DNA of 64,000 bases from Chelydra serpentina (Eukaryota > Chordata > Testudines > Chelydridae): assembly GCA_037349315.1 (NCBI GenBank), contig JBAIAC010000004.1, forward strand, positions 77,058,501-77,122,500, given 5' to 3'. Made by a program: the position numbers and the translations under genes. The notes beneath the pieces were generated by a model. The model did no database searches. It had not been told where the DNA came from and saw nothing but the letters and a program-made list of their open reading frames with translations. Of the stretch, positions 9,301 to 21,034 are shown one piece after another. How positions within the stretch are numbered: the first letter of the stretch is position 1; every line of letters begins with the position of its first letter.

Positions 9301-10679
9301 GATGCATGAGGGGGGCTCTGCTAAGTGAAATGAGGATGGGGAGAGCATGATGTATTTTTTATTTTTCAACACTTACCCTTTACATTATAGATGTGCACTA
9401 CCTGGGTGCTCCATTTAATGTTTAGCTACTGTACCTATGCAGGCTCTGGAAATATCCAAGATACACAGTAATTGTGGGATATGCTGTGAATAGATTAATG
9501 GTTAAATACCGTCTATAGTCTAGCTCCATAATACGAAAGGTGGTTAGCTGCATTGTCTCTCTTTATTTTCATGCTGCTTCACAGCAAGCAACCCAGTGAC
9601 TATATTAGAAGTAGTACATATTTGCCTATAGAGGTGTCTGTGTAGTAAAAAAATAAATAAATAAATAAATTTACAGTGAAACTTCCATTAACTGACCACT
9701 GAAGGGACTGAAAGAGAGCTGCTTTTTGGAGGCAGTCAGTTAATGGTGTAGCAGATATTCATGCATACATTCAGGAATATTGGGGGGGGGGGGGGTCTAT
9801 AAAGACAGGAAAGCTATTTAAGAAGGTTGGCCTCTTGTGCTGGTTTCAAAGTAACTGCTGTGCATGGGCAGCATGGGCAGTAGTTTTAACCCCAATCAAG
9901 AGCACAATGTTATCTCTGCAAATAAGTCTTTCCATTATCAGCTGATTACTGGGATGTATACCATTTGCAATCCTGTTAGTTTTGGGTTTTTCAGGACCCT
10001 TTAATTGATAGTGCTAATGCCCGCTTTCATTTTAAAAGGTTTCTAGCCTTTGTTATGAAGGTAGCCTCCAAAGTATAGGCCAAGTGCTAGGGTTTAAACT
10101 TTGTCACAATGAGTTTTTCTTAGAACCACTGGCTACTCAGTCCCCACTACCTCTGAACATCAGCATTTTTAGCCATGAACCAAAGGATATGGGTCAACTC
10201 TAATGTTTGGAAGGGATCTCCAATTAATCTGTGGATTTTGAAAATCACCAGTGCATTGAAATTTTTTTCCCCTGCTCAAGAAGAAGCAGTTCTATAGGTC
10301 AAACGTCTCAGCTGTATGCTGTGGTATTGGGCTCCTCTCCCAAGCCTCCTAGGGAGGAGAAAGAAGGACCCAGCCAACCTTGGCATCAACAATTGCCTTG
10401 AAAGGACAAGGAAGAACAATAAGGGCACATCATCATAATGGGAAAGAGATGATGACAAAAAGGAAGGAATAGCCGGGAAGGGAGAGATAACAAGAGTGAA
10501 GAGATGAAGATATGGGGTCTCTATGGAAAGGAAATGTTCAGAGAGAACAGAAAAGGGGAGCAAAGGGAAAGAGAAACATAACATGAGAGAGCTAAGAGGT
10601 GGAAAGGAGAGAATAATGATGCATTTTTCTATAGTATCTTCCAAATGAGTATTTTAAATCATTCTAATTAATGAAATAA
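9301..10679. other. Unassigned sequence with simple repeats
   Basis: No gene seen. It contains a (TAAA)n run around 9647-9670 and a G homopolymer near 9781-9795. Open frames on the minus strand around 10276-10644 are purine/pyrimidine-biased and look non-coding. Confidence 0.5.
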
Positions 10680-10800
10680 CTTTCACAATATCTTTGCAAG
10701 TTAAGGCAGTAATGTATCTAGTTTGTAGAAACAGCAGCACAGGGAGTTGTTAAGTGAGCTACTCAATGTCACACAGAAAGTCTGTTAGACTCAGGAACAG
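10680..10800 (+). repeat. Degenerate MIR-like SINE
   Basis: The stretch 'gggagttgttaagtgagct' followed by 'caatgtcacacagaaag' resembles the MIR core ('gaggttaagtgacttgcccaaggtcacacagc'). It is old and badly decayed. Confidence 0.45.
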
Positions 10801-13180
10801 GTTTTCTGACTTCCATTATTTAAAATCACATGACCATACTTCCCCCAAGGCACGTAGGAAAGAGACAACAATGGGAGGAAAGAAAAGGAAAGACACAAAA
10901 AGTGAAAGAACAACAGAAAACAGCAGACAAATATGAAAGATATTGGAATGAAGATGGACAGAATGAGTCAGAGATAGAAGGAGAGGAAAAATGTATAAAG
11001 AAACAAGAGAACTGGGTGGTGAGAGACATATCCTTTAAGACAGTCAGCAGTAATTCTTGTGGTTTCTTTATTTTAACAATATATTTACCTGGCAGATTTC
11101 CTATATCTGTTCGGATGGGGAAAAAGATGACATGGCTATTTTGCATGACTACATTATATTAATATCACGGGCTAGTCTGAATTCTACAGATAAAACACTG
11201 TAGATAAAAAGAGACCAAAAAACAAAATCTACACTTTGCTAGAATGCTCACAAAAGCATCCATTAGATAGGGGCCTAAAAGGACCCACACTTCTGCATTA
11301 TTTGAAGAACTGTTCCCTGAAATGTTTTTTTTCAAACATTATCAGCTACACTGCACAGAGCCTAAGTAGTCAGGCTCCACTTCACCTACCTCCAACAAAC
11401 GAGGCATGTTTTATCCTAAGATTATCTCACTTTCCCAATCTCTACAAGACTATTTTAAATAATCAGTTAAGGGGGGTAGGGAGGATTGGGGCAAAGTTTG
11501 CCCTTGCTCTGAAAGCCTAAGATCTATATGAATGTCTCTCCACCTCAGTGTACACATTCACCAAGGTATGAGGATATCTGAATTTTCCAGGCAGTTACAC
11601 AAACCTAACACTACCTCAGTGACAGTAACAGTAGTTACCAGCAGCTGAGTAGACTATAGGAGCTGCCAGCTCCATCTCGCAGTCTGGAGCCACTGCAATA
11701 CCCAGGTACTGGGAGTTTTTCTGAAACTGTGATGAGAAGAACAGGATACTTTTCTGCTACCCTATAATCTTTCCATACACTTCAGTTTCCAAACATTGTT
11801 TAGATACGTGCTAGAAAACCTGACCAAAGCAGCAAACATCATTTGGTTCAACTACAACATGAGACGTATTCAGCATGGAGATATCTACCACACTACTCTA
11901 CCAATTTTCTCCTTACAATCTTCAAGCAGTGAATTTCTCTGATTCTTACAGCACTTTTGGCTATCTTCCCCAAACAGACACATACATGCATATAATAAAA
12001 CAATTCCACACAATGCCAGTCTCCATGGAGCCATGAAGAATTTTATTTTTCTATTTGTCTTTTGTGATTTCTTGCAATTTCTCCAAAAAAATTTAAACAA
12101 ATAACTCAGCCTTTCCTGAAACCATATAGAAAGGATTCCTTTTGCTAGAAACCTCTCCTCTTATAATGTGCCAATTTAATTTCACAAGATGCAGTAACAA
12201 GGAAGTCACATAGCCTTAGAAACAATACAGAGAAGAATGAAAAGAAGAAATGGAATTACTGTTTTAAAATCTCTCTCTAAGCACTGGCACACTGGGCACA
12301 GAATCCATTAAAGTTCTATATAAACCACAAAGTGGGCCAAATTCTGCTCTCCCTTATACTTGCACGGCCCCACTAAGCAGCTGGATGTGTAAGAGCACAT
12401 TATCCCACTATAACCTCTTTCCCATTTATGCATGTTTATTGATTTAATTTTTACAGTCATTGCATATTAATTGTTGGTAAATTTTCAGTAGTGCTTCAGT
12501 GACAGACACCTCTATCCCAGGGAAAGTCAAAGGGATTTAGGTGCCTCTGTCACTTAAGGACTTTTGAAAATGTTACCCTGTTTCTGACTTTTGTTGTCAT
12601 CCTCTCTTTGTTGTACTACTTGCCGCCTTGGGATTCCTCAACAGGGCTTCTATTAATGTTCCTCTATTTGTGCAACATTCTACTTTCAGGGAATTAAATA
12701 GACACAATCAAGGCAAATTCTCATTTACACTAAGGCCCTTTACATCACTAATGACAGTGTAAAGAGGCCTTACAGTGCGTGCAACTGTAACCTACTTCTA
12801 GGGCAAGGCCCCTTTACATTACCAAAGCAGGGGGGGGCTTACAATAATAGAGAATATGACATCGCTTATTTAAAAATCACACTCCTGTCAATTTTTTTAA
12901 CTTACTACTATTATTGTTGGAAGCAACACCCAAGATTATTATAACTGAAAGGACGTGGATGAGACAGAGTCTCTGGTTTTGCAGTTTGCTTTTGAAAATG
13001 ATAGCACGTTGCTGTAGGTCAGTTTCCCTCTTTGCCCCTGCAATCAGCAAGGCCAAGATCCTGCAAGCACCCCTCTGCAGAAGGGCCCCTGCACTCATGT
13101 GCAGTCCCAAAGGAGGCAGAGGCACTTCACGTGGGCATGTGGTTCTACTTGTTACAGGACCAGGCTGAGTCTCCCAATGT
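10801..13180. other. Mostly unassigned; two old palindromic repeat fragments
   Basis: No gene recognised. The blocks at about 12330-12420 ('gggccaaattctgctctccc') and 12710-12840 ('tttacactaaggcccttt' with a later 'aggcccctttacatt') look like fragments of short dispersed repeats. A further fragment at 12490-12575 forms part of a hairpin. Confidence 0.4.
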
Positions 13181-13188
13181 ATTAGACA

Positions 13189-14108
13189 TGGGGTGGGCAA
13201 ACTACGGCCCGACGGCCACATCCAGCCCACCAGCTGATTTAATCCAGCCCTTGAGCTCCTGTTGGGGAGCAGAGTCTGAGGCTTGCCCTGCTCCAGTCGG
13301 GGAGCAGGGTTGGGGGCCACTCCACACACGCATGCCGCAACTCCGCACAGCTCCCGGAAGCAGTAGCGTGTCCCTGCTCTGGCTCCTACTTTTAGGGGCA
13401 GCCAGGGGCCTCCGTACGCTACCCCCGCCCCAAGCACCGCCCTCACAGCTCGCATTGGGCAGGAACTGCTGCCAATAGGAGCTACAGAGGTGGTGCCTGC
13501 GGACAGGGCAGCGTGCAGAGCCACCTGGCCACACCTCTGCATAGGAGCAGGGGAGGAGACATGCCGCTGTTTCCGGGAGCTGCTTGAGGTAAGCACCACC
13601 TAGCGACTGCACCCTTGAGCCCCTCCCACGCCCCAACCCCCTGCCCCAGCCCTGATCCCCCTCCTGCCCTCCGAACCCCTCAGTCCCAGCCCAGATCACC
13701 CTCCTACACCCCAAACTCCTCATCCCCAGCCCCACCCGAGCCTGCACCCCCAGCCAGAGCCCTCACCCCCCCACACACACACCCCAACCCCCTGCCCCAG
13801 ACTGGAGCCCCCTCCCGCACCCTGAACTCCTCATTTCTGGCCCCACCCCAGAGTCCGCACCCCCATCCAGAGCCCTCATTGGCCTGCTAAACTGAGGGTT
13901 ATGAGTTCAATCCTTGAGGGGGCCATTTAGGGATCTGGGGCAAAAATGGGGGATTGGTCCTGCTTTGAGCAGGGGGTTGGACTAGATGATCTCCTAAGGT
14001 CCCTTCCAACCCTGATATTCCAACCCCAATTTTGTGAGCATTCATGGCCCACCATACAATTTCAATACCCAGATGTGGCCCTCAGGCCAAAAATTTTGCC
14101 CACCCCGC
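13189..14108 (+). mobile_element. hAT-type MITE with perfect 8-bp target duplication
   Basis: ATTAGACA occurs at 13181-13188 and again at 14109-14116. The ends are TGGGGTGGGCAAACTACGGCC and the inverted GGCCAAAAATTTTGCCCACCCC. The interior is C-rich with degenerate repeats ('ccccagccctgatccccctcc') and carries a later SINE at 13878-14020. No transposase is present. The Pro-rich open frames on both strands are compositional. Confidence 0.88.
13878..14020 (+). repeat. 5'-truncated tRNA-derived SINE with CR1-like tail
   Basis: A pol III B box (GAGTTCAATCC, 13903-13913) sits in 'ctgctaaactgagggttatg'. It is followed by a SINE body and a 3' tail 'ggttggactagatgatctcc' with 'cccttccaaccctgatattc', which matches the CR1 3' end. 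Tortoise tRNA-derived SINEs sharing the 3' end of a CR1 LINE are described. The A box is missing, so this copy is 5'-truncated. It lies inside a hAT MITE and is therefore younger than it. Confidence 0.8.
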
Positions 14109-14116
14109 ATTAGACA

Positions 14117-15195
14117 GAAATAGACGAGAAAGGTAGCACAGTGCAACTGGAGTTATCTCCATTACAGGAATGGTATCATAGTTTTGGCAATACTACTCTT
14201 GTGATCAGATTTGACAAAGTACTGAATTTTGAAGTGACAATATGGCACTGTGCCCAACAGGGTGCTGTATTCAAGGAAAGAGTGGCTGAATGCCCTGTGA
14301 TTATATCACCCACTCAGGTACCCTTAAGGGAGCACATAACACATTGCAGAGCAGAGTGCCATCATTTCATTTTAAACATGGGTAATGCTATAGAAGGGCA
14401 TTCTTACCATCAGGTGGCCAGATGGAACCACAGTCTGTTGAAAAGAAACAAACAGATCAATAACTACAGTTTGATTCGTGTGCTTTAAATATTGTCAAAA
14501 CATGTTCTAGGAGAAGACTGGTGGACTTCATGGTGAAAGCTTAATAAATACAAATACTTCTATATGAAGAACTAAACATCAGTTTAATTAAACTGACTTA
14601 AATAAGAATGATTAGGCGTTCTCAATCAGATAAGAAAAAAAAACAGTGAAAAAAGCCATTATATTTAAAGAGCCAATGGAATATCAAATGTTCTTTGCGG
14701 TATGTGGGCTATATTTCTTCAACAGTAGGAACATGCGAAACACTCAAATGAAAACAGGAAAGCATGAATTCATGAGGGATCCTAATCCAAACTCTTACAG
14801 TTTTAAATTGAAAATAACTCTTTCCCTATTGATTTTTTTTTCCCTTTTCCATTTGTGAAACACTAATTTTTGCCCTCTCCATTTGTTAAAGAGCCCAACC
14901 CCACATCTCTTTGCTTACTTCTATCTTTGTGTCAGTACTGCCATCCTTCCAAATAAGCAGTATAAACGACCATTTCAGAGCCCTCTGTCTTGTGCTAACT
15001 TGTCATCACAAAGGATGGTAAATCTCACCCTTGTCACTTATGACCAAAGATGGAGGAAACTCCCTAGCATTCCCTAAAGAAACTCAGGGCACTGCTTTTG
15101 CTTGAGGCCCTCAGAGTATATAACCAACCCTGTGTACTTATGAATCAGCATCACAAACATCAGTATAGCTCTCAAAAAGATACTTGTTAGTTACC
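14117..15195. other. Unassigned sequence
   Basis: No coding or repeat structure I can defend. A 115-codon frame at 14141-14488 has no recognisable domain. Confidence 0.45.
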
Positions 15196-15520
15196 TAAGC
15201 CCTGGTCTACACTACGAGTTTAGGTCGAATTTAGCAGCGTTAGGTCGATTTAACCATGCACCCGTCCACACAACAAAGCCGGTTTTGTTGGCTTAAAGAG
15301 CTCTTAAAACCGATTTCTGTACTCCTCCCCAGCGAGGGGTTTAGCGCTAAAAATCGACCTCACTGGGTCGAATTTGGGGTAGTGTGGACGCAATTCGACG
15401 GTATTGGCCTCCGGGACAGCACTCTCAACTCAGATGCACTGGCCAGGTAGACAGGAAAAGCCCCAGGAACTTTTGAATTTCATTTCCTGTTTGGCCAGCA
15501 TGGCGCGCTGATCAGCACAG

Positions 15521-15829
15521 GTGACCATGCAGTCCCAGAATGGCAAAAGAGCTCCAGCATGGACCAAACGGGAGGTACTGGATCTGATCGCTGTATGGGA
15601 AGAGGAATCCGTGCCGTCAGAACTCCATTACAAAAGACATAATGCCAATATATATGCCAAAAACTCCAAGGGCACGATGGACAGAGGCTACAGCTGGGAC
15701 GCACAACATTGCCGCGTGAAAATTAAGGAGCTCAGGCAAGCCCAGAATCGTAGTCCCCCCAGAATCATAGAGCGTAGAATGTTTCTACACTCCTCCTATC
15801 TCTCCATCCCTGAGGTTATCGCAGATTAG
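15521..15829 (+). pseudogene. Harbinger Myb/SANT-like protein fragment
   Basis: KRAPAWTKREVLDLIAVWEEES, the NANIY block and QHCRVKIKELRQA align by eye with the Myb-like protein of the element at 54675-59872. The conserved Trp, Trp and Tyr positions of a Myb/trihelix-type DNA-binding domain are present. After RQAQNR the frame diverges and stops at 15827-15829, so the acidic middle is lost. A further degenerate match to the second exon (DMFSELMQS) lies at about 15850-15970. In Harbinger elements this protein binds transposon ends and helps bring the transposase to the nucleus. This copy is broken. Confidence 0.75.
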
Positions 15830-16419
15830 AAGGCGAAAAAAACCGCACTCACGACATGTTTTCTGAGCTCATGCAGTCCTCCCGCATTGATAGGGCACAG
15901 CTTAATGCACGGAGGCATTCAGTGGCAGAGGTCAGGAAAGAATTAAGTGAACGCGAAGAGCGGAGCAGGACGTGATGCTGAGGCTAATGGGGGGTGCAAA
16001 CAGACATGATGAAGCGTCTGTTGGAGCTGCAGGAAAGCCAACAAGAGCACAGACCCCCCGCTGCATCCACTGTATAACCGCCTACCCTCCTCCCCATGTT
16101 CCATAGCCTCCTCACCCAGATGCCCAAGAACACGGGGGGGGGGAGGGGGGAGGGAGAGGCTCCAAGCACCCAGTCACTCCAGTCCAGAGGATGGCCCAAG
16201 CAACAGAAGGCTCTCATTCAAATAGTTTGATTTTTAGTGTGGCTACAATAAGCAACGTGGCCTTGTCCTTCCCTCCTCCCCCACCCCACCTGGGCTACCT
16301 TGTCCGTTATCTCATTTTTAAAAAAATTAATAAAGAAAGAATGCAGGGTGCTTGGATTACAGGGAATTAAAAATCAACAAAGGGGGCGGATTTGCATCAA
16401 GGAGAAACACACACAACTG

Positions 16420-16699
16420 TCATACCGTAGCCTGGCCAGTCATGAACCTGGTTTTCAAAGCCTCTTTGATGCGCAACATGCCTTGCTGCGCTCTTCTAAT
16501 CGCCCCTGGTGTCTGGCTGATCAAAAGCCAGGCGATTTGCCTCAACCTCCCACCCCGCCATAAACATCTCCCCCTTACTCTCACAGATATTATGGAGCAT
16601 ACAGCAAGCAGCAATAACAATGGGAATGCTGGTTAAGCTGAGGTCTGACCAACAGCGCCAGTGAGCTTTTAAACATCCAAAGGCACATTTTACCACCAT
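16420..16699 (-). pseudogene. Harbinger transposase C-terminal fragment
   Basis: Reading from 16699 down: MVVKCAFGCLKAHW, then IPIVIAACCMLHNICE, GEMFMAGWEVEANRLA and RIKEALKTRF. These match the last third of the transposase at 58211-59494. The catalytic Glu of MVVECAFGRLK is Lys here, and a frameshift lies near 16500. The N-terminal two thirds, including the first catalytic Asp, are deleted. The piece is non-functional. Confidence 0.8.
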
Positions 16700-17324
16700 T
16701 CTACACTTCCTCAGCCTATAGTTGAACTGCTCCTTACTACTGTCCAGTCTTCATGAGCCATGGGAGCAAGGGATAGGCTGGGGGAGGTGTGACCACACGG
16801 TGCGGCTGGCTGGGAGAGCTGCCTGAGGTAGAAGCCTCCAGCTCGCAGGAGAGCAGAGTTGCAGCGGAAGCAGTGGAGCTGTACACTGTGGACGAGGACG
16901 GCTAGCAGTCCTACTGCACCGTCTGCTGCGAAGGCACCCAGGAGTTGCTGCGGTGACAGTGAGCTGAGCGGGCTCCATGCTTGCCATGGTATGGCATCTG
17001 CACGGGTAACCCAGGAAAAAAAGCGCGAAACAATTGTCTGCCATTGCTTTCACGGAGGGAGGGGCAACTGACGACATGTACCCAAAACTACCCGCGACAA
17101 TGTTCTTGCCCTATCAGGCATTGGGAAATTAACCCAGAATTCCAATGGGAGGCGGAGACTGCAGGAACACCACTCTGTAAGTCGATGTTACCCAGGGTAG
17201 TGAGGACGCACTCCACCAACTTAATGCGCTTAGTGTGGACACACACAATCGACTGTATAAAATCTCTTCCGAAAAATCAACTTCTATAAAATCGACCTAA
17301 TTTCATAGTGTAGACATACCCTTA

Positions 17325-18450
17325 GTTTCCCTCTGATGGATACATGGCTGCCTCTAAAAATGCAGATCATAAATTACATCCTTGCCAATCAATACCTGAA
17401 AGCCATAAATAATTTTGAATAAAAATAACCCTGAAACACACTGGAACAGGAGACAATTCTGGAGAGGTAAAATGAAAAAGCGGAAAATAATGCAATAAAA
17501 AGTGATTGTCCCTACCACTGGCTACTGGTTATTTCTTTACTTCTCAGCACCAGATTGATGGATTTAACAAAAAAGGCTCTACTCAACTTACTTGTGCAGT
17601 CTGATTGGCTTTAATAGGACCACACAAGTGAGTAACACCAGCACATTTTGTCTCTATATGTTTAGAATCTAGTGGTTTTGCCACCAGATTTTAAGGACCA
17701 TTTACAAAGGCTGAAAGATGATGTGCAGTAAAACTAAACAGGAAAAAAATCCTTTGGGGGATTAATCTGAACAAAAAAAAAATTGGGGATAAATTTGTGG
17801 TTCTTATGAAACACTAATATTTTAGCACTGAATCCCTCCTACTAAATAGGAACTGTTAATTCTACAACTGAGCCAGATTGTGTGGAAATATTTATGATGC
17901 ACACACATATCCACTCTGAACAAGAATGGTTTATTTTGTTTCTGATCTGAATTGCAGATGTAAAAGGCACCAGTCCACTTTAGCAGTCAGTCAGTCTCCT
18001 CCCACAAAATATTCCTGGAAAACTAAAAGGCAGACAATGCACTGAATAGAAACTTTTCTCTTATTGCATGTAGCCCTTATAATATACTGGTGAAAATCTC
18101 AAAATTGCATGTAGCAATTAGTTCACACAAAGTAAGGAAACAAGTTGTAAACTATAATTAAATAAAGTAATTGAGCATGCTGTAGACCTATATATTTTTG
18201 AAATGTAGAGTATACTAGTCCAAGTATATTGAAATACATGTCAACAGTGCCCATTTGAGGTATTTATTTATTTTAATCCTTTAGTGATCATGGGCTTCCA
18301 TCCCTCCCTCTTCCTGTTGTCCAATAAGGTAGAAGCACAAACCTAAATAATATCGAGATCATGCTATTAAACCTCTATCATTCAAATATCTATGTTTCAC
18401 CTATCAGGAAAATGTAAGAGAGGAGAGACAGATTATGATGTAAACAGCAC
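17325..18450. other. Unassigned sequence
   Basis: AT-rich, no gene or confident repeat. Confidence 0.5.
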
Positions 18451-18458
18451 AACAGGGA

Positions 18459-19080
18459 TAGGATTGCCAGGTGCCTGATTTTTTACCAGAATGCTCAGTC
18501 GAAAAGGGACCCTGGTGGCTAAAAGTCCAGTTGGCTGCAGCGGGTGGCTCCGCATGGCTCCCAGAAGCGGCCATCATGTCCCTCCAACTCCTAGGTGCAT
18601 GGGCGGCCAGGAGGGCTCAGCGCACTGGCCTTGCCAATGGTGCAGACGCCACCCCGAGCACCAGCTCCGCAGCTCCCATTTGCCGGGCCTGTGGATGGGG
18701 CAGCGCATGGAGCCCCCTGGCCGCCCCTGCACCTAGGAGCCAGAGGGACATGTCGCTTCCCAGGAGCCCCCAGAGATAAGCACAGCCTGGAGCCTGCATC
18801 CCAAAACCCCTCCTGGACACCAAGCCCCTGCCCCAGCCCTGCGCTGCACCCCAAAACCCTCATCCCTGGCCCCACCTCACAGCCCACACCTCCAGCCAGA
18901 GCCCTTACCCCTCCCGCACCCCAATCCCCTACCCTAGTCCGGTGAAAATGAGCAAGTGAGCAAGGATGGGGGAGAGCGAGCAGTGGAGGGAGGGGGGATG
19001 GAGTGAGCGGGGGCAGGGGCTTGGAGAAGGGGAAGGGCAAGGGTGCTCGGTTTTCTGCAATCAGAGAGTCGGCAGCCCTA
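18459..19080 (+). mobile_element. hAT-type MITE with perfect 8-bp target duplication
   Basis: AACAGGGA occurs at 18451-18458 and 19081-19088. The ends are TAGGATTGCC and GGCAGCCCTA (inverted, two mismatches). The interior is GC-rich with degenerate 'cccagccctg' type repeats like those in the MITEs at 13189 and 24914. There is no transposase. Confidence 0.85.
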
Positions 19081-19088
19081 AACAGGGA

Positions 19089-20271
19089 TGACGTTATAAA
19101 ACTTCACTGGAAGAAGGATGTATATATTTGTTTAACATCCATTAAGACAAAACATTTTATTTCAGGAGTGACTTATTCCGTAGAAAGATGGTAAAAGCAT
19201 CTGGAGTTTCCTACAGCACAGTAGTAAAGAGAACTCCACCCACAGCAGAGACTGGGTCTCTGAGAAATTGGGGAGTAGGTGTAACAGAGAACATTCTAGA
19301 TGGACTCTTACCTCATGGCACCTTCCAGTGGGAACTTTTATGCATAGAAATTACATCTACCCTGTAGTGTGCAGGGGAGGCCAATTTGTTAAATTATATT
19401 ATATTTCTGCAGTTTTTCTGTGTAATATAAATACATACCCAGCAGAAATAGACAAATTATGAATACATACTGCAGTGATATTCATGAAAACCTTCTTACT
19501 CTGTGCACAGATGGATGACTCATCATTGTGCCCAGAGGGTTGTTCAAGCCAAAAGAGGATGCCAGATAAAGGGACAACCACTCAAGCCCACCAACCAAGC
19601 ATATAATAAAAAAATAAATAATGAAGCCTTTGGGGTTTTTTTGAGAAGATACAGGAGAGCTCTAACTTGCATTCAGGACAGTTCTGGGAGACCTCCAAAT
19701 TTAAATATGCAGTATGCTACCTTCAGATTATTCTTGTGGAAGTACTTCAAAACAAGGAGTCATAAACATGGTGTCACAGACTGCAGCAAGCTTGATTTAA
19801 TTTCTGATGGATTCTGCTGCACTGACACTCTTCAGATTCTGTGGCAACTTCAAATAAATTTTTTAAAGGAAGTTAAGTTTTGACTGAATTCAATGTAAAA
19901 GAGCCTAGTACAATCACTTCCTTGTTATTTATTTGATATTAAATGACTCTGTTTCCTCTGCCCTTACATTTTTTTCTATTTTCAATGCACTATTGAACTT
20001 TATACTGAAAATGTGCAAGTGTAACGATGAAGTTGATTAAGAAGGAGCTGGTTTTGAAAACAGTTGGTGCTCTTTGCACCTGGGAAGAAGAGATGGTTTG
20101 GGAGTACAAAGAGGAAATTAATAGTACGTTCTAGTCAAACCATCAGCAGCCAAGTTGTTAAACAATTATGGGTTTATTTCACAGTTAAAATCCAAATAGG
20201 ATGAATGGGGGGCAGTGCATACCTCTCCAAGCTAGCTTTCAAATTGTTGACACACACTACTCACATCACTT
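19089..20271. other. Unassigned sequence
   Basis: No gene or repeat that I can support. The 126-codon frame at 19503-19883 shows no domain. Confidence 0.45.
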
Positions 20272-20273
20272 TA

Positions 20274-21032
20274 CAGTAACTCCTCACTTAACGTTGTAGT
20301 TATGTTCCTGAAAAATGTGACTTTAAGCAAAACGATGTTAAACGAATCCAATTTCCCCATAAGAATTAATGTAAATGAGGGGGTTAGGTTACAGGGAAAT
20401 GTTTTTCACCAGACAAAAGACTACACACACACACTATACGTTTTAAACAAACAATTGAATACTGGTACACAGTGATGATGATTGTGAAGCTTGGTTGAGG
20501 CGGAGTAGTCAGAGGGTGGGAATTTCCCAGGGAATGCCTTACTACTAAAAGAACTAGCAGTTGGCTGAGCCCTCAAGGGTTAACTCTCACACTCTTCAAG
20601 GCAGCAGGAAAGGAGGGAGGGCAAACAGAGACACACACCTGTGTTTGTTTCAGAGATAGAAATGCGCATTTCTCCTTTAAGTATCAAGAGTGGGGTCAGA
20701 AGTACACTGCCTTGTTAATTAGATCAGCAAGCCCGGCAGCTGCAGCTTCTCCCTAAGGCAGCAGCTCCCTCCCTCGTGTGTCCCCCCTGCTCTATGGAAG
20801 ATAGGGTAAGCAAGGTGCAGAAGGGACATTAGCCCCCTCTCTTCTTTCCCTCCCCCCACACAGCAAGCAAGCAGGAGTCTCCGTGAGCAGCACTTGGCAG
20901 TGGGGGAAGGGACAGCTGAACTGCCGTGTTAGAAGGGAGCATTTCACAACTTTAAACGAGCATGTTCCCTAATTGATCAGCAACGTAAGAACGAAACAAC
21001 GTTAACCGGGACGACTAAGTGAGGAGTTACTA
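20274..21032. mobile_element. Tc1/mariner-pogo (Tigger-like) non-autonomous element
   Basis: The left end CAGTAACTCCTCACTTAACG and the right end AAGTGAGGAGTTACTA form inverted repeats. They are flanked by TA at 20272-20273 and 21033-21034, the duplication of the Tc1/mariner superfamily. The subterminal 'aacgttg...' blocks are also inverted. CAG-type ends are usual in the pogo/Tigger group. No transposase frame was found in the 759 bp. Confidence 0.7.
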
Positions 21033-21034
21033 TA

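Larger units (their letters stand above)
15199..17321. mobile_element. PIF/Harbinger transposon, internally deleted
   Basis: The left end is GCCCTGGTCTACACTA after TAA (15196-15198); the right end is TAGTGTAGACATACCC before TTA (17322-17324). Ends and subterminal blocks resemble the larger element at 54675-59872. The interior keeps fragments of both Harbinger genes: a Myb-like piece on the plus strand and a transposase C-terminal piece on the minus strand. Most of the transposase is deleted. It is about 2.1 kb against 5.2 kb for the full relative. Confidence 0.85.

Noticed and set aside
12877..13890. Long Pro/Ser-rich frames (up to 240 codons) on both strands
   Set aside because: They span the C-rich interior of a hAT MITE and its flank, with no domain and equal openness on several frames.
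13878..14020. A functional tRNA gene
   Set aside because: Only a B box is present, within a SINE with a CR1-like tail; no cloverleaf.
14141..14488. 115-codon frame as a possible host exon
   Set aside because: No domain, no convincing splice sites noticed, ordinary non-coding composition.
18471..19040. Several 100-150-codon frames
   Set aside because: Same reason: GC-rich MITE interior, open in many frames.
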